Positions 37,847 through 47,272 of a stretch of 64,000 nt of DNA are shown here, in pieces; position 1 is the first letter of the stretch; each line of letters begins with the position of its first letter. The stretch is from contig CAZSLS010000001.1 in the NCBI GenBank assembly GCA_964607575.1, positions 1 through 64,000 of the forward strand, written 5' to 3'. The DNA comes from BS750m-G57 sp964607575 (GTDB lineage Bacteria > Planctomycetota > Phycisphaerae > SM23-33). The translations under genes and the position numbers were made by a program. The notes beneath the pieces are model-generated. The model saw only the letters and a list, made by a program, of their open reading frames with translations, searched no databases and was not told the origin of the DNA.

Positions 37847-38820
37847 CGATATGATCCGTATTCGGCGAACGCCTGGCAGGCCTGGTCCTGGATCTCGGGC
37901 GTGATTCCGATCGCCTCGTTGCCCCAGTAGTAGCCCGCGACGAATCCGCCGCCAGCCGATCCGAGCTTCTCGACCAGCTCGCGAGCTTCGGCCCGGATCA
38001 GCTCAGGGTCGCCGCTCTGCAGGGTGGTCTGGATGTCGACGGGACATTGGAAGGTGATCTTGCCCGCGAACTCGGCAAGTTTGTCTATACCGTGCAGGCG
38101 CGGTTGATCGAACTGCAGCACGTCGATCCCGCATTCGATCAGATCGGGGATTATATCGGTAATTAAACCGCACGAGTGCATCCATACCTTCAGACCGCGG
38201 TCGCGCGCACGGGCCGTAAGCGTCTGGAACTCCGGCTTGAAAATCTCGCGCCACATGTCCGGCGAGATCATCAGGCGGTCCTGCATGCCCCAGTCCTCGT
38301 TGAAGCCAATCGCGTCGGCGCCGGCGGCCGCCCAGCGATCGATCGACGTCAGCAACTGCGATCGGACGATATCGTGCAGGCGGTCGATGTTCTCCCGCTC
38401 GCACATCAGATCGCACAGGTAGTTGCCCAGGCGCCTGAGCTTGCGGGAGATGTTGAAAGTGAAACCTGGAAGCATACCGACGCGGAAGTGTTCGTCATCG
38501 GCGGCGAACTGTTCGTCCGCTGCGCGATATTCTTCTTCGCGTCCCATGTCAGGCGGGACGTAGGCGTCCAGGTCGGACCAGTCTTCGATAGCCCCGAGCA
38601 CCACTTCGCCCTTGTCGTGATCGGTGAGCGACGCCCAGGCGCATCCCCACGCGTCGCGCCAGCGTTTCAATTCGCTGCCCTGGGGTTCGACGGGCTCTTC
38701 GATCTGCCCGCCCCATTCGCATACCAGCATATCGTCCCCGTAAGGCTCGGGCATCGACATTCCGATTCGCGGGGGGTCGTCGAAGGTGATTACGGCTTTG
38801 AATACATCTCGTCGGGTCAT
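37843..38820 (-). CDS. Uroporphyrinogen-decarboxylase-like protein, 325 aa
   Basis: A TIM-barrel of the URO-D superfamily. GMLPGFTFNISRKLRRLG, ADAIGFNEDWGMQDRLMISP and the short motif WMHSCGLITDIIPDLIECG are typical of the branch that includes cobalamin-dependent methyltransferases (MtaA/MtbA-like), where the His/Cys of HSCG binds zinc. It lacks the features of heme-pathway HemE at its N-terminus. A demethylation or methyl-transfer role is the best guess. It lies one base after the lipoprotein gene stop, so a three-gene operon with 38822 and 40020 is likely, and it meets the amidohydrolase gene tail-to-tail. Confidence 0.82.
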   Translation of the reverse strand: MTRRDVFKAVITFDDPPRIGMSMPEPYGDDMLVCEWGGQIEEPVEPQGSELKRWRDAWGCAWASLTDHDKGEVVLGAIEDWSDLDAYVPPDMGREEEYRAADEQFAADDEHFRVGMLPGFTFNISRKLRRLGNYLCDLMCERENIDRLHDIVRSQLLTSIDRWAAAGADAIGFNEDWGMQDRLMISPDMWREIFKPEFQTLTARARDRGLKVWMHSCGLITDIIPDLIECGIDVLQFDQPRLHGIDKLAEFAGKITFQCPVDIQTTLQSGDPELIRAEARELVEKLGSAGGGFVAGYYWGNEAIGITPEIQDQACQAFAEYGSYR

Positions 38821-38821
38821 G

Positions 38822-40018
38822 TCAGTTTTTCCTGGTTTTCTGTTTCGGTTTGATGTTGTCGTTTCCGGCCTTGATCAGCATATACTCCGCCTCGGCCAGG
38901 TGATATCGGGCCGCCACCACCTGAATCCTTGCTACATTACCGCCGGAGAAGCGAATTTTGGCGAGATCCAGCATCCTGCGACACACGTCGACGTGTTGGC
39001 GGGCGACGAGTACCTTCTGCTTCGATGTCTCTGCCAATATCAGCAGTGTTTCCGCTCTCCTGCGGATCAGGAACGCCATGGAATCCATAGCTACGGACCT
39101 GAGGCGGGCACGGACGGCGAGGGTCTCCATCGCGGTATCTATCGCAGCCAGCATGGCCCGGGCCGCCTGCTTCATGTCGGCCGTTATGATCTGCCCGCCC
39201 CCAAGTGTAGCAGGATCGGCCTGAATGTACCGTGCCTCAGCCACGCCAAGCTCCGCTATTGCAATGTCAGCCCTGTTTGCGTCGATGAGGCGCCTGCCTC
39301 TCGTGTATTTGAGCAGTTTCTTGCAGAAATCCACGTATTGGCGGACCGCGGCGATCTTCCTTTCCGGTGTCTCGTTGAGTTTCAGTGTCGAGGACATGAC
39401 CCTCTTGCCCCAGAGGCGCTGCCTATCGGTGATCCCCGGTCCTCCAAAGCCGCTCTCGGCCATCAAGGTCAGGGTTTCAGACGCCTTCTTGGCTGCGGTC
39501 AGCATGTTCCCCACGGCTTGCTTTCTCTCGGTGGGATTAGGGTCGTTCAGGATGGTGGTATGAAAGTACCGGGCCTCCGCCAGGTGAAACTCCGCAGAGG
39601 ACAGGTCAAATAGACTTGCGTCTAATGAGCGCCGCACCTTGATTATCGCGAGCGACTTCTCGCAGGCTTTCACGTATTTGGCGGTCGATGCGAGCTTTTG
39701 TTTCGACGTCCCGGCCGCCCTGACCTCCGTATCGAGAATCCTGCGAGCCCAGAGTTGCTGATCGGCCAGAAGTTTCGGAGACAACCTGGCGTTCAGGACC
39801 ATCACGGAGGTGAGTTTCAAGGCCTCCCTGGCTGTTTCCAGCATCACGGCGTTGCATTTGTCTATCGCTGCGGTGTTTTCCGGGACTTTCGGTTGCGAGG
39901 GTTCCGGCCGGGAGATTCCCGGTCTCCCCGGCGCCGGGGTCGTTGCGTTGCGGCAGCCCGCGACTGCCGATGCCAGCATCACAACCAGCGTGACGAAAAC
40001 CTGTTTCCTGTCGATCAT
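38822..40018 (-). CDS. Lipoprotein of three tandem helical repeats, 398 aa
   Basis: A lipoprotein signal ends in VAGC. The mature protein contains three related modules of about 105 residues (around 60-155, 165-265 and 275-385). Each has a LLADQQLWARRIL-like helix, a T-S/P-x-x-K segment, a YVxxCxK-like helix and an ending like LSSAEFHLAEARY, IAIAELGVAEARY or IQVVAARYHLAEAEY. The last phrase resembles the heptad-like helix of TolC-type coiled-coil hairpins, but there is no barrel. No enzyme motif was seen. The ATG at 40018 is preferred because the upstream ATG at 40036 overlaps the previous gene. The function is unknown. Confidence 0.78.
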   Translation of the reverse strand: MIDRKQVFVTLVVMLASAVAGCRNATTPAPGRPGISRPEPSQPKVPENTAAIDKCNAVMLETAREALKLTSVMVLNARLSPKLLADQQLWARRILDTEVRAAGTSKQKLASTAKYVKACEKSLAIIKVRRSLDASLFDLSSAEFHLAEARYFHTTILNDPNPTERKQAVGNMLTAAKKASETLTLMAESGFGGPGITDRQRLWGKRVMSSTLKLNETPERKIAAVRQYVDFCKKLLKYTRGRRLIDANRADIAIAELGVAEARYIQADPATLGGGQIITADMKQAARAMLAAIDTAMETLAVRARLRSVAMDSMAFLIRRRAETLLILAETSKQKVLVARQHVDVCRRMLDLAKIRFSGGNVARIQVVAARYHLAEAEYMLIKAGNDNIKPKQKTRKN

Positions 40019-40019
40019 G

Positions 40020-40577
40020 TCAGTTTTCCGATTCATCCGGTTCGAGTCTCGGTATCTTGATCTTGACCGTGTAGACCAGCCATTCTTTCGACCGCTTGAT
40101 CCATGATACGTGCCAGTTCAATCGCATTGCAGGAATAGTCTCGCTCGTAATATCGGTGCGAACCGCCATAGTCGCCAGGTCGCCCTGTACTTTCAGGTCG
40201 TCGATCCGATACTTCACGTTCGTTACTCCGTATGCTTTCAGGTCGGCGGTGAGCCGGCGGACTGCCTCGTTCCGGGTCTGGTAGCGCTGCTGACCGTCGA
40301 AATCCTTGTCGAGGAGACGCTCCACGAGCGGCATGTTACGGTTGTTTATTGCATCAACAATTTTCTCGCAATTGGCGCCGATATGCTCGCGGTTGGTCAC
40401 TATCAGAGTAGAGACGGTAAACACCATCGCCCCGGTGACCAGGGCGATCACCGTCGGCCAGAGCGATTTGAACGTCCGCCAGTTCTGGTAGCTGACAAGT
40501 CCCAACGCCCCGATTATCGCCAGGGCGATGTAGATTCCCAGCGGGTTCTCGAAAAGTATGCTTTGCAGTGTGTCCAT
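40020..40577 (-). CDS. Membrane protein with NTF2-like domain, 185 aa
   Basis: Two N-terminal hydrophobic helices (NPLGIYIALAIIGALGLVSY and LWPTVIALVTGAMVFTVSTL) precede an extracytoplasmic part of about 110 residues (CEKIVDAINNRNMPLVERLL, then beta strands ending SKEWLVYTVKIKIPRLE) that looks like a SnoaL/DUF4440 (NTF2-like) fold. Such domains can be enzymes or mere binding folds. The start is ATG 40577 or 40583; frames extending farther upstream overlap the divergent MerR-like gene. It overlaps the next gene's alternative start and probably heads the three-gene operon. Confidence 0.72.
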   Translation of the reverse strand: MDTLQSILFENPLGIYIALAIIGALGLVSYQNWRTFKSLWPTVIALVTGAMVFTVSTLIVTNREHIGANCEKIVDAINNRNMPLVERLLDKDFDGQQRYQTRNEAVRRLTADLKAYGVTNVKYRIDDLKVQGDLATMAVRTDITSETIPAMRLNWHVSWIKRSKEWLVYTVKIKIPRLEPDESEN

Positions 40578-40677
40578 GAACATCGATTGTAACGTGCGTT
40601 GGGGGCGGGAAGCTAAAGTTTTCCACCCCGACATGGCGATAATCCTTGCGGAAGATTTTTTGTACTTTTGTATTAAT

Positions 40678-40926
40678 ATGCCCGCAGAAAAACCATCACC
40701 CGAATCGCTCGTTCGCATATCGGCGGCCGCAGAGGCTGCCGACGTGAGCAGGCAGACCATCGAATACTACCTGATGCTCGGACTGATAGAACCGGTGCGT
40801 GTCGAGGGGCGTCACGGGCGATTCTTCGACGACGAACTCATCAAACGCATCCGCCTGATCCGACAACTCAACAAAACCGGATATACACTCCGCGATATCC
40901 GCGAAACCTATCTCACAGATCGCTGA
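40678..40926 (+). CDS. MerR-like DNA-binding regulator, 82 aa
   Basis: A winged helix-turn-helix of the MerR type is present: VRISAAAEAADVSRQTIEYY (HTH), then LMLGLIEPVRVEGRHGRFFD (wing) and KRIRLIRQLNKTGYTLRDI. The protein ends right after the DNA-binding domain, so no effector domain or long dimer helix exists. It is divergent from the 40020 operon, which it may control. TATTAAT sits directly before the ATG, so if that is the promoter the mRNA would be leaderless and a slightly later start would be used. Confidence 0.8.
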   Translation: MPAEKPSPESLVRISAAAEAADVSRQTIEYYLMLGLIEPVRVEGRHGRFFDDELIKRIRLIRQLNKTGYTLRDIRETYLTDR

Positions 40927-40984
40927 GGGCGGTGTTTTAACGGGGGACAATGCAGGTCTTTTCTCGGCGGGATTTCGGATTCTG

Positions 40985-40993
40985 TGATATACT
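40985..40993 (+). promoter_or_regulatory. Extended -10 promoter element for the metalloprotease gene
   Basis: TGATATACT is a good TGnTATAAT match. The leader to the ATG at 41090 would be about 90 nt and contains a GCCCC/GGGGC hairpin. No clear -35 box is visible. Confidence 0.5.
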
Positions 40994-41089
40994 GATAGAT
41001 GGAGAAGCCCCCGCTGCGGTGGGGCAAGGGTCGAAATGCGCCCTTGTTTCCGCGGGTGTCTCCCGTTTATAGCGAGGCGACTGAGACGT

Positions 41090-44000
41090 ATGGATACTGT
41101 CGGAGACCAATTTGAGGCCGTTTCGATCTTCGAAGCTCTCGAGCAGCGTTTGCTGTTGAGCGCCGATGTTGTGCCTGTAATGTCGGGCGACGAGGTCATT
41201 GTGAATTTTACAGACCTCGTTTTATTCGATCCGGCCCCGGATCCGGCGTTTTCGCAGCCGGAGGTGGCCTCGGCGGGCGAACTTGCGGCAGCGCCTTTTC
41301 CCCTGGACCAGACGTTCGGTCTCCACAGTGCTCCGGACGCATCGAAGATGATCTATCTCGACTTTGACGGGCATACGACCTCGGGCACTTCGTGGAACAA
41401 TACGTACAACGGAGGCAGTGATTTCACATCGCCGGCTTTCAGTTACCAGGGAGACTCCAGCTTCACTGACGCGGAGAAGGAACGCATCCAGAGAATTTGG
41501 CAGCGTGTCGCTGAAGATTACATCCCGTTCGATGTTGACGTTACCACCGAAGACCCGGACCCAGACATCGCGGCGCTGATGAAGTCTGGTTTTGGTGACC
41601 AGGAATGGGGCGTGCGCGTGGTGATCGGAGGCGATTCGAGCGACTGGTTCGACCCCGGCGCCGGCGGGGTGGCGTATATCGGATCGTTCGACTGGAATTC
41701 CGATACCCCGGCTTTCGTGTTTCCCGAGAATCTCTTCAACAGCGAGAAGAACGTAGCCGAGGCAATCTCGCACGAGGCCGGCCACACGGTAGGCTTGTAC
41801 CACGACGGGACGGATCCGCCGAACGGAGTGGAGTACTACCAGGGGCATGGCAGCGGGGCCACCGGTTGGGCTCCCATCATGGGAGTCGGCTACTACGAAA
41901 ACCTGGTGCAGTGGAGCAAAGGCGAATACCCGCAGGCGAATAACAACGAAGACGACCTGTCGATCATTGTCAGCGCTAATGGTTTCGGGTATCGAAGCGA
42001 TGACCACGGCGATACTCAGGCGGTCGCCACCGCCCTGGCGGTTGACGGGAACAATGCTGTTTCCGGCGAGGGTATCGTAGAGCGGAATACCGATCTGGAC
42101 TTCTTCTCGTTTACCACGACCGCTGGGGCGATCACGCTGGACATCGACCCGTTCTACAATAGCCCCAATCTCGACATCCTCGCCAGCCTGTATGATTCCG
42201 CCGGCGGTTTGGTGGCCGCGAATAACTCCGCGACCGTCCTGGACGCCAACTTCAACCTGGACCTGCCCGCCGGGACGTACTACCTGAGCGTCGAGGGAAC
42301 GGGCAAGAGCCCGACCGATACGGGTTACAGTGATTACGGCAGCCTCGGGTATTACTCTGTCTCGGGGGTCCTCGGCGGACCCGACGTGACAGACCTCGGC
42401 GTGGCGGATTCGGATATCGACTTCGACCCCGCGGCGCCGGACGACACTGGCAGCATTACGATTTCGGCGACGGTCCGGAATCTCGGGAACACGGATCTCA
42501 CGGACGTCGCGGTGAGATTCTACGATGGCGACCCCGACGCCGGAGGCGTTCAGATCGACAGCGATTTCGTAGTGGCGTCTCTGGACGGATTCACCTCCAG
42601 CGTTGCGCAGGTAGTATGGACTCCCGATACCGCCGGTCCGCACGATATCCACGTGGTTGTCGATCCGGACGATGCGATTGTCGAAGACCTCGAGGACAAC
42701 AATACCGCCCACAAGTCGATTACCGTATCCGACAACGACACTGACGGACCCGATATTTTCAACGTAGTTATTGACGAATACAACGGTGACGGCGACGGGA
42801 TTATCGCCGCAGACGAGCAGGTTCGGATATCCTGGGAACTGACCGATTCGATCGCAAGGGGACTGCTCGTTACCGAGGTGGCGACCGGTCTTACGAACTT
42901 TGTCGAGATCCAGAATGTCTGGGATCAGCCGGTGGATGCGACCGGTTGGACCGTGCTGTTCAACGATTCTACGACGCCCGCGCCGGACATCGATACCGTC
43001 AACGCCCGGGCATGGACGCTGAGCGGTACGATCTCGCCCGGGCAGGTGCTCTATCGAACCGAAGACCCCGGCGCCGGGGCCAACTATCTTGGCGGCGATA
43101 TCCAATGGGACAACGACGGTCCGGGTTGGGTGATGATCATCGACGACGGCGGCGGCGTTAAGGACTTTGCGGTTTGGGGATATTCTTCGGCTCAAATTGC
43201 CGCGATGTCCATTGACTACGGCGCCTTTGCTGGGATTACGGTCGGCGATGAGTGGACCGGCGACGGCGCCGAAATCGGCACGATCCTGCCCCCTCCGGCG
43301 CCCCCGCCGGCTACCGCCACGATCACATATAGCGGCGGAACGTACACCGAAAACTTCGATTCGATGGGCTCCGGCGGAACGGCGACTCCGGACGGTTGGG
43401 TCGCCGGGGGATACGCGTCCGTTCAGAATCGCATGCCGCCGGCAAGCGCGCCGGTCAATGTGACATTACACGTGGATGACGGAGCATCGAATAGAAAGGG
43501 CCGCTCGTACAACTACGGAACAACCGGCGATTCGGACCGCGCTATCGGGAGTGTGCCCACTACGGGCAGTGGTGACCGGGCCATGCAGGTTGCGATCACA
43601 AACGATACCGGTTCGGAAATCACCGAACTGGCTTTGGCGTATACCGGCGAGCAGTGGCGAAATACGAGAACCAACACATTCCTGCCCCAGATGCTGACCG
43701 TCTGGTTTTCCACGGAGCCGGGCTCGGGTTTCGTGTCAATGGGCGACCAGTTCGAATTCGGGTCCCCGTCGAACCTTGGTTACAGCACGAGGCTTAACGG
43801 TAACGATCCGGACAACCGGACCGAAATCAGCGGCGTGTACGTCCCGGGCGCTCCGATCCCCGACGGCGAGACCTTCTATATCACGTGGCACGACGTTAAC
43901 GACCGGGGCGTATCGGACCACGGGATGGGCATCGACGATGTCAGCGTCACCCCGGTGTTCGAACCGCCAAACTCGTTCCTGGAGCGCACGGGCCATTCCG

Positions 44001-45556
44001 ACAATGACACCGCAACCGATTTCGTCCGCACCAACGATTCGACGATGGGCACGAAGAATCCCGGCCTGGTCGATTCGAGCGGAATCGGACCGGTCGAACT
44101 GCTGGTCGACGGGGCTCCGGTGGCGCTGGACGGCGATTATTACGCGATCGTCGGACCGCTCGATTCCGACGGACCGGTCTCGCTGGGACATAGTTTCACC
44201 ATCAACGCCGGCGATGGCGACAACAGCCCCACTTACGCCCAATACCTCGCTTCATTCCTCGTGGAGCCGGCGGAAGAGATTACGGTTCTCCACGACGCGG
44301 TGCCCGTGGTCAGCGGCGAGACCACGCCGATCGATTTCGGGCAGGTCGATCGGGATGCGTCCGATGTCGATATCGTATTCGAAGTCCGCAACGATGGCGG
44401 ACAATCGCTGTCGCTTGGCGCGATAGCAGTCCCGGTAGGATTCTCCGTGACGTCTCCGCCGGCGGCGGACGTTGCGGCGGGTGGATCGACGTTCTTCACC
44501 GTTACGCTCGATACGGGCGTCGCCGGGATATTCAGCGGTGATGTGACCCTGGTCAGCAGCGACGGGGCGCAGTCGCCTGACGGCCTGGACGAAAACCCGT
44601 TCACGTTCGCGATTACCGGACAGGTCGGTTCATTCGCAAGCATCGCCGGGCGATATGTCTTCTACAACAATTCAGCGTGGGACGCCGGCGGGGACGACGA
44701 CGCAGCCGTCGCGATCGACAAGACCCCGCTCCTTCCGGGCCAATTGCCCTCGACGAATAATTACACCAACTACAGTCGCGGTATTAACGGGATCATGGTT
44801 GATATTGACGGCGCGCCTGCTACTCCTACCAGCGGCGATTTCGGCTTCCGGGTCAACGAAGCGGACAATCCCGACACGTGGACACCCACCCCGATTCCCA
44901 CGATCAGCGTCCGTTCGGGCGAGGGTTTCGGCGGGTCCGACCGTGTAGTGTTCGTCTGGACCGACGGTGCGATTCTCAATCAATGGCTCGAGGTGGTGGT
45001 AATTGCCAACGCCAATACCAATCTAGTCGCCGATGACGTGTTCTTGTTCGGTAATTCCGCCGGCGACACCGACGGTGACGGGCATGTAGACTCAGACGAC
45101 TACAACGCGCTGGCAGGCGAATTTGGACAGCGCGGAGGGTTGGGGGGGCTGGTGGCTGATTTCGACGCCAGCGGGCAGGTCAATCTCGCCGACTTTGCGA
45201 TCGTGCGAGGCGCGTATGGCAATACAGTACAGACGCCAACGCCGCCCGCCGCGCCCGCTGCATCCGCTGTGCCTGCTACGCCCGTGACCGAATCGAGTGT
45301 AGACTTGCTTGCGGAATCTCCGCCGGCGGGCGATGGGGCGGTTGACGGGATTTCGATATTGACGCCCCTGGCTGATTTAACCGTCCCAGCCGCCGCGCCA
45401 GGTCCCGCGCCGCCGGATTCGACCGCTGGGGTGCTGTATAGAACTGCGATGTCGCCTGCAGATTTGCGGGCGCTGGGTGACGATCCGCCCGCCGAGGGGG
45501 AGGGGGATTTGCTGGCGGATGTACTGGCCGAATCGACGCTGATCGTTCCGCTGTAG
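41090..45556 (+). CDS. Secreted LEPR-XLL metzincin-type metalloprotease with lamin-tail and dockerin-like domains, 1488 aa
   Basis: The N-terminal motif FEALEQRLLLSADV (14-27) is a LEPR-XLL variant with Gln in place of Pro. The catalytic zinc site is HEAGHTVGLYHDG (His228, Glu229, His232, His238), the metzincin HExxHxxGxxH form, with a Met-turn candidate in WAPIMGVGYY. Then come a pre-peptidase C-terminal (PPC) domain (about 307-430), a CARDB domain (about 432-547), a lamin-tail domain (about 597-713), a jelly-roll like region (about 743-960), a HYDIN-like choice-of-anchor domain (about 1064-1180) and a dockerin-like pair (DTDGDGHVDSDDYNALAGEF and FDASGQVNLADFAIVRGAYG, about 1325-1380). The C-terminus is Pro/Ala-rich. 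It probably degrades extracellular protein and is anchored by the dockerin or by the N-terminal system. The ATG at 41090 is preferred over one 54 nt upstream, as GAG lies near it and LEPR-XLL proteins start close to the motif. Confidence 0.9.
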   Translation: MDTVGDQFEAVSIFEALEQRLLLSADVVPVMSGDEVIVNFTDLVLFDPAPDPAFSQPEVASAGELAAAPFPLDQTFGLHSAPDASKMIYLDFDGHTTSGTSWNNTYNGGSDFTSPAFSYQGDSSFTDAEKERIQRIWQRVAEDYIPFDVDVTTEDPDPDIAALMKSGFGDQEWGVRVVIGGDSSDWFDPGAGGVAYIGSFDWNSDTPAFVFPENLFNSEKNVAEAISHEAGHTVGLYHDGTDPPNGVEYYQGHGSGATGWAPIMGVGYYENLVQWSKGEYPQANNNEDDLSIIVSANGFGYRSDDHGDTQAVATALAVDGNNAVSGEGIVERNTDLDFFSFTTTAGAITLDIDPFYNSPNLDILASLYDSAGGLVAANNSATVLDANFNLDLPAGTYYLSVEGTGKSPTDTGYSDYGSLGYYSVSGVLGGPDVTDLGVADSDIDFDPAAPDDTGSITISATVRNLGNTDLTDVAVRFYDGDPDAGGVQIDSDFVVASLDGFTSSVAQVVWTPDTAGPHDIHVVVDPDDAIVEDLEDNNTAHKSITVSDNDTDGPDIFNVVIDEYNGDGDGIIAADEQVRISWELTDSIARGLLVTEVATGLTNFVEIQNVWDQPVDATGWTVLFNDSTTPAPDIDTVNARAWTLSGTISPGQVLYRTEDPGAGANYLGGDIQWDNDGPGWVMIIDDGGGVKDFAVWGYSSAQIAAMSIDYGAFAGITVGDEWTGDGAEIGTILPPPAPPPATATITYSGGTYTENFDSMGSGGTATPDGWVAGGYASVQNRMPPASAPVNVTLHVDDGASNRKGRSYNYGTTGDSDRAIGSVPTTGSGDRAMQVAITNDTGSEITELALAYTGEQWRNTRTNTFLPQMLTVWFSTEPGSGFVSMGDQFEFGSPSNLGYSTRLNGNDPDNRTEISGVYVPGAPIPDGETFYITWHDVNDRGVSDHGMGIDDVSVTPVFEPPNSFLERTGHSDNDTATDFVRTNDSTMGTKNPGLVDSSGIGPVELLVDGAPVALDGDYYAIVGPLDSDGPVSLGHSFTINAGDGDNSPTYAQYLASFLVEPAEEITVLHDAVPVVSGETTPIDFGQVDRDASDVDIVFEVRNDGGQSLSLGAIAVPVGFSVTSPPAADVAAGGSTFFTVTLDTGVAGIFSGDVTLVSSDGAQSPDGLDENPFTFAITGQVGSFASIAGRYVFYNNSAWDAGGDDDAAVAIDKTPLLPGQLPSTNNYTNYSRGINGIMVDIDGAPATPTSGDFGFRVNEADNPDTWTPTPIPTISVRSGEGFGGSDRVVFVWTDGAILNQWLEVVVIANANTNLVADDVFLFGNSAGDTDGDGHVDSDDYNALAGEFGQRGGLGGLVADFDASGQVNLADFAIVRGAYGNTVQTPTPPAAPAASAVPATPVTESSVDLLAESPPAGDGAVDGISILTPLADLTVPAAAPGPAPPDSTAGVLYRTAMSPADLRALGDDPPAEGEGDLLADVLAESTLIVPL

Positions 45557-45627
45557 ATTGGGAAATTGTGGTGCGGGCGGGGGAATTACTTCGGATTTGA
45601 GTTCGATTGGCTTAGAATGTCGGCGCG

Positions 45628-47250
45628 ATGGCCAAGAAGAACGTCACAATCTCTCTGGCTACCAAGTTCCGCCTGCTGTTCGGAACGGCGGTGCTTGGCA
45701 TAATTGGCATGGCGCTGGTCGTGCCCTGGTACTTCACGACAGAGCTCATGCCCCAGCAGGGCGCCCAGCGCGCCGGGGCTGAGCTTACGCGGCTTCGTCT
45801 TAACGAGTTCATCGTCGACCATGCCGCCGAAACCGCCCCGCCCAGCCGGGTGGCGGCGATCTACAGCGCCGGGGGCTCCAAGCAACTTCGCAGGGGTCCT
45901 TCGTTTGTCGGTTTGAACACCGATCTGACACCGGCGAGCGAGTTGGACTTCCCCGCCCAGGACGCCTTGCGAGCGTTTGTGCGAAACGTCGATCAGGACC
46001 TGGCGGTGATAGATTCCGAAGACGATTCGGGGCGGAAGTTGTATCGCTGCTTCCGGGCGGTCCGGGTGACTCCGACGTGCGCCAGTTGCCACGGGCCCGA
46101 TGCGCCGATCAAGCTTCAGTACCAGCAGGGGGCGCTCGTGGGGATGATAGATGTCGGCGTGCCCGGCGGGTCGGGTACGAATATGTTGACGTGGTGGACG
46201 AGGGCCTCGTTCCTGGTGGGCGTTGTACTGGCCGGCGTGGTCGGTTCGGTGGTATTCGCGGTTATCGCACAGAGGCTTATCCTGCGCCCGGTGGGGCACC
46301 TGCGCGAAATTACCGACCGTGCGGCGGAAGGGGAGTTGGACGTTCGCAGCCATATCGCCAGCGGCGATGAGTTGGAGCGGCTTAGCGACAGTTTCAACCA
46401 GATGCTGGCGGCAATTGCCGAACAGCACGAAAAACTCACCTCCGCCAATCAGGCATTGGATATCAAGCTCAGCGAAACCGCCGAAGTCAACGTGACGCTT
46501 CACCGTGCCAACCTGGTGAAGAACGAATTCCTCGCCAACGTATCGCACGAACTGCGGACGCCCCTGAACAGCATACTCGGTTTCGCCGGTCTGCTGCTGG
46601 AGTCCGCCGACAATCGAATCCGGAGATACGGTGAGAACATCACGCTGGCGGCAAAGAACTTGCTGGGGATGATCAACGACCTGCTGGACATCGCGAAGAT
46701 CGAGGCGGGCAAAGCCGAAGTGAGATTTGAAAAGACCAGCGTCTCGGATATCTGCCAAACGCTGCTGGCGTTGATGGCGCCGGTGGCAGACAAGAAGCAG
46801 ATCACAGTCGAATCGTCGGTGCCCGCGGGCCTGCCGATGGTGGTGACCGATGCGGGCAAGCTTCAGCAGATTCTCTTCAATCTCCTGTCCAACGCGTTGA
46901 AGTTCACGCCGTTGGGTGGCTCGGTGTCGCTTATGGCGTGTTCGGATGCCTCGCACGCCGGCGCCGAAGCGGTATCCGGAGTAGTGGTCTCCGTTGCGGA
47001 CACCGGTCCGGGCATTCCCGAAGCGGAACAATCGCGAATCTTCGAGAAGTTCTACCAGATGGAAGCCTCGCTGACCAAGGAGGCGTCGGGGACAGGTCTG
47101 GGCCTGGCGATCGCAAAGGAGCTCAGCGGTCTGATCTGCGGGCGCCTTGTATGCAAGAGTACCCCGGGTCACGGGGCGGAATTCACCCTCTTTCTCCCGC
47201 CCGACGGCGCACGGGCACGCAAGGATTTCCATACCGGTAACGGAATCTGA
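45628..47250 (+). CDS. Sensor histidine kinase with CxxCH sensor domain, 540 aa
   Basis: A membrane helix (about 17-37) is followed by an extracytoplasmic sensor of DUF3365/Tll0287-like type that contains CASCH (Cys151, Cys154, His155), a c-type heme attachment motif. A second helix (about 192-215), a HAMP domain (about 216-270), the phospho-acceptor HisKA box FLANVSHELRTPLNSI (His307) and an HATPase domain with VSVADTGPGIPE and GTGLGLAIAKEL follow. Signals are likely redox or a gas ligand at heme, or heme-free. No receiver or response regulator gene is adjacent. Neighbours are the metalloprotease gene 71 bp upstream and the convergent acidic-repeat gene. Confidence 0.92.
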   Translation: MAKKNVTISLATKFRLLFGTAVLGIIGMALVVPWYFTTELMPQQGAQRAGAELTRLRLNEFIVDHAAETAPPSRVAAIYSAGGSKQLRRGPSFVGLNTDLTPASELDFPAQDALRAFVRNVDQDLAVIDSEDDSGRKLYRCFRAVRVTPTCASCHGPDAPIKLQYQQGALVGMIDVGVPGGSGTNMLTWWTRASFLVGVVLAGVVGSVVFAVIAQRLILRPVGHLREITDRAAEGELDVRSHIASGDELERLSDSFNQMLAAIAEQHEKLTSANQALDIKLSETAEVNVTLHRANLVKNEFLANVSHELRTPLNSILGFAGLLLESADNRIRRYGENITLAAKNLLGMINDLLDIAKIEAGKAEVRFEKTSVSDICQTLLALMAPVADKKQITVESSVPAGLPMVVTDAGKLQQILFNLLSNALKFTPLGGSVSLMACSDASHAGAEAVSGVVVSVADTGPGIPEAEQSRIFEKFYQMEASLTKEASGTGLGLAIAKELSGLICGRLVCKSTPGHGAEFTLFLPPDGARARKDFHTGNGI

Positions 47251-47272
47251 CCGCCGCCGGCGCCCGCGGCGA

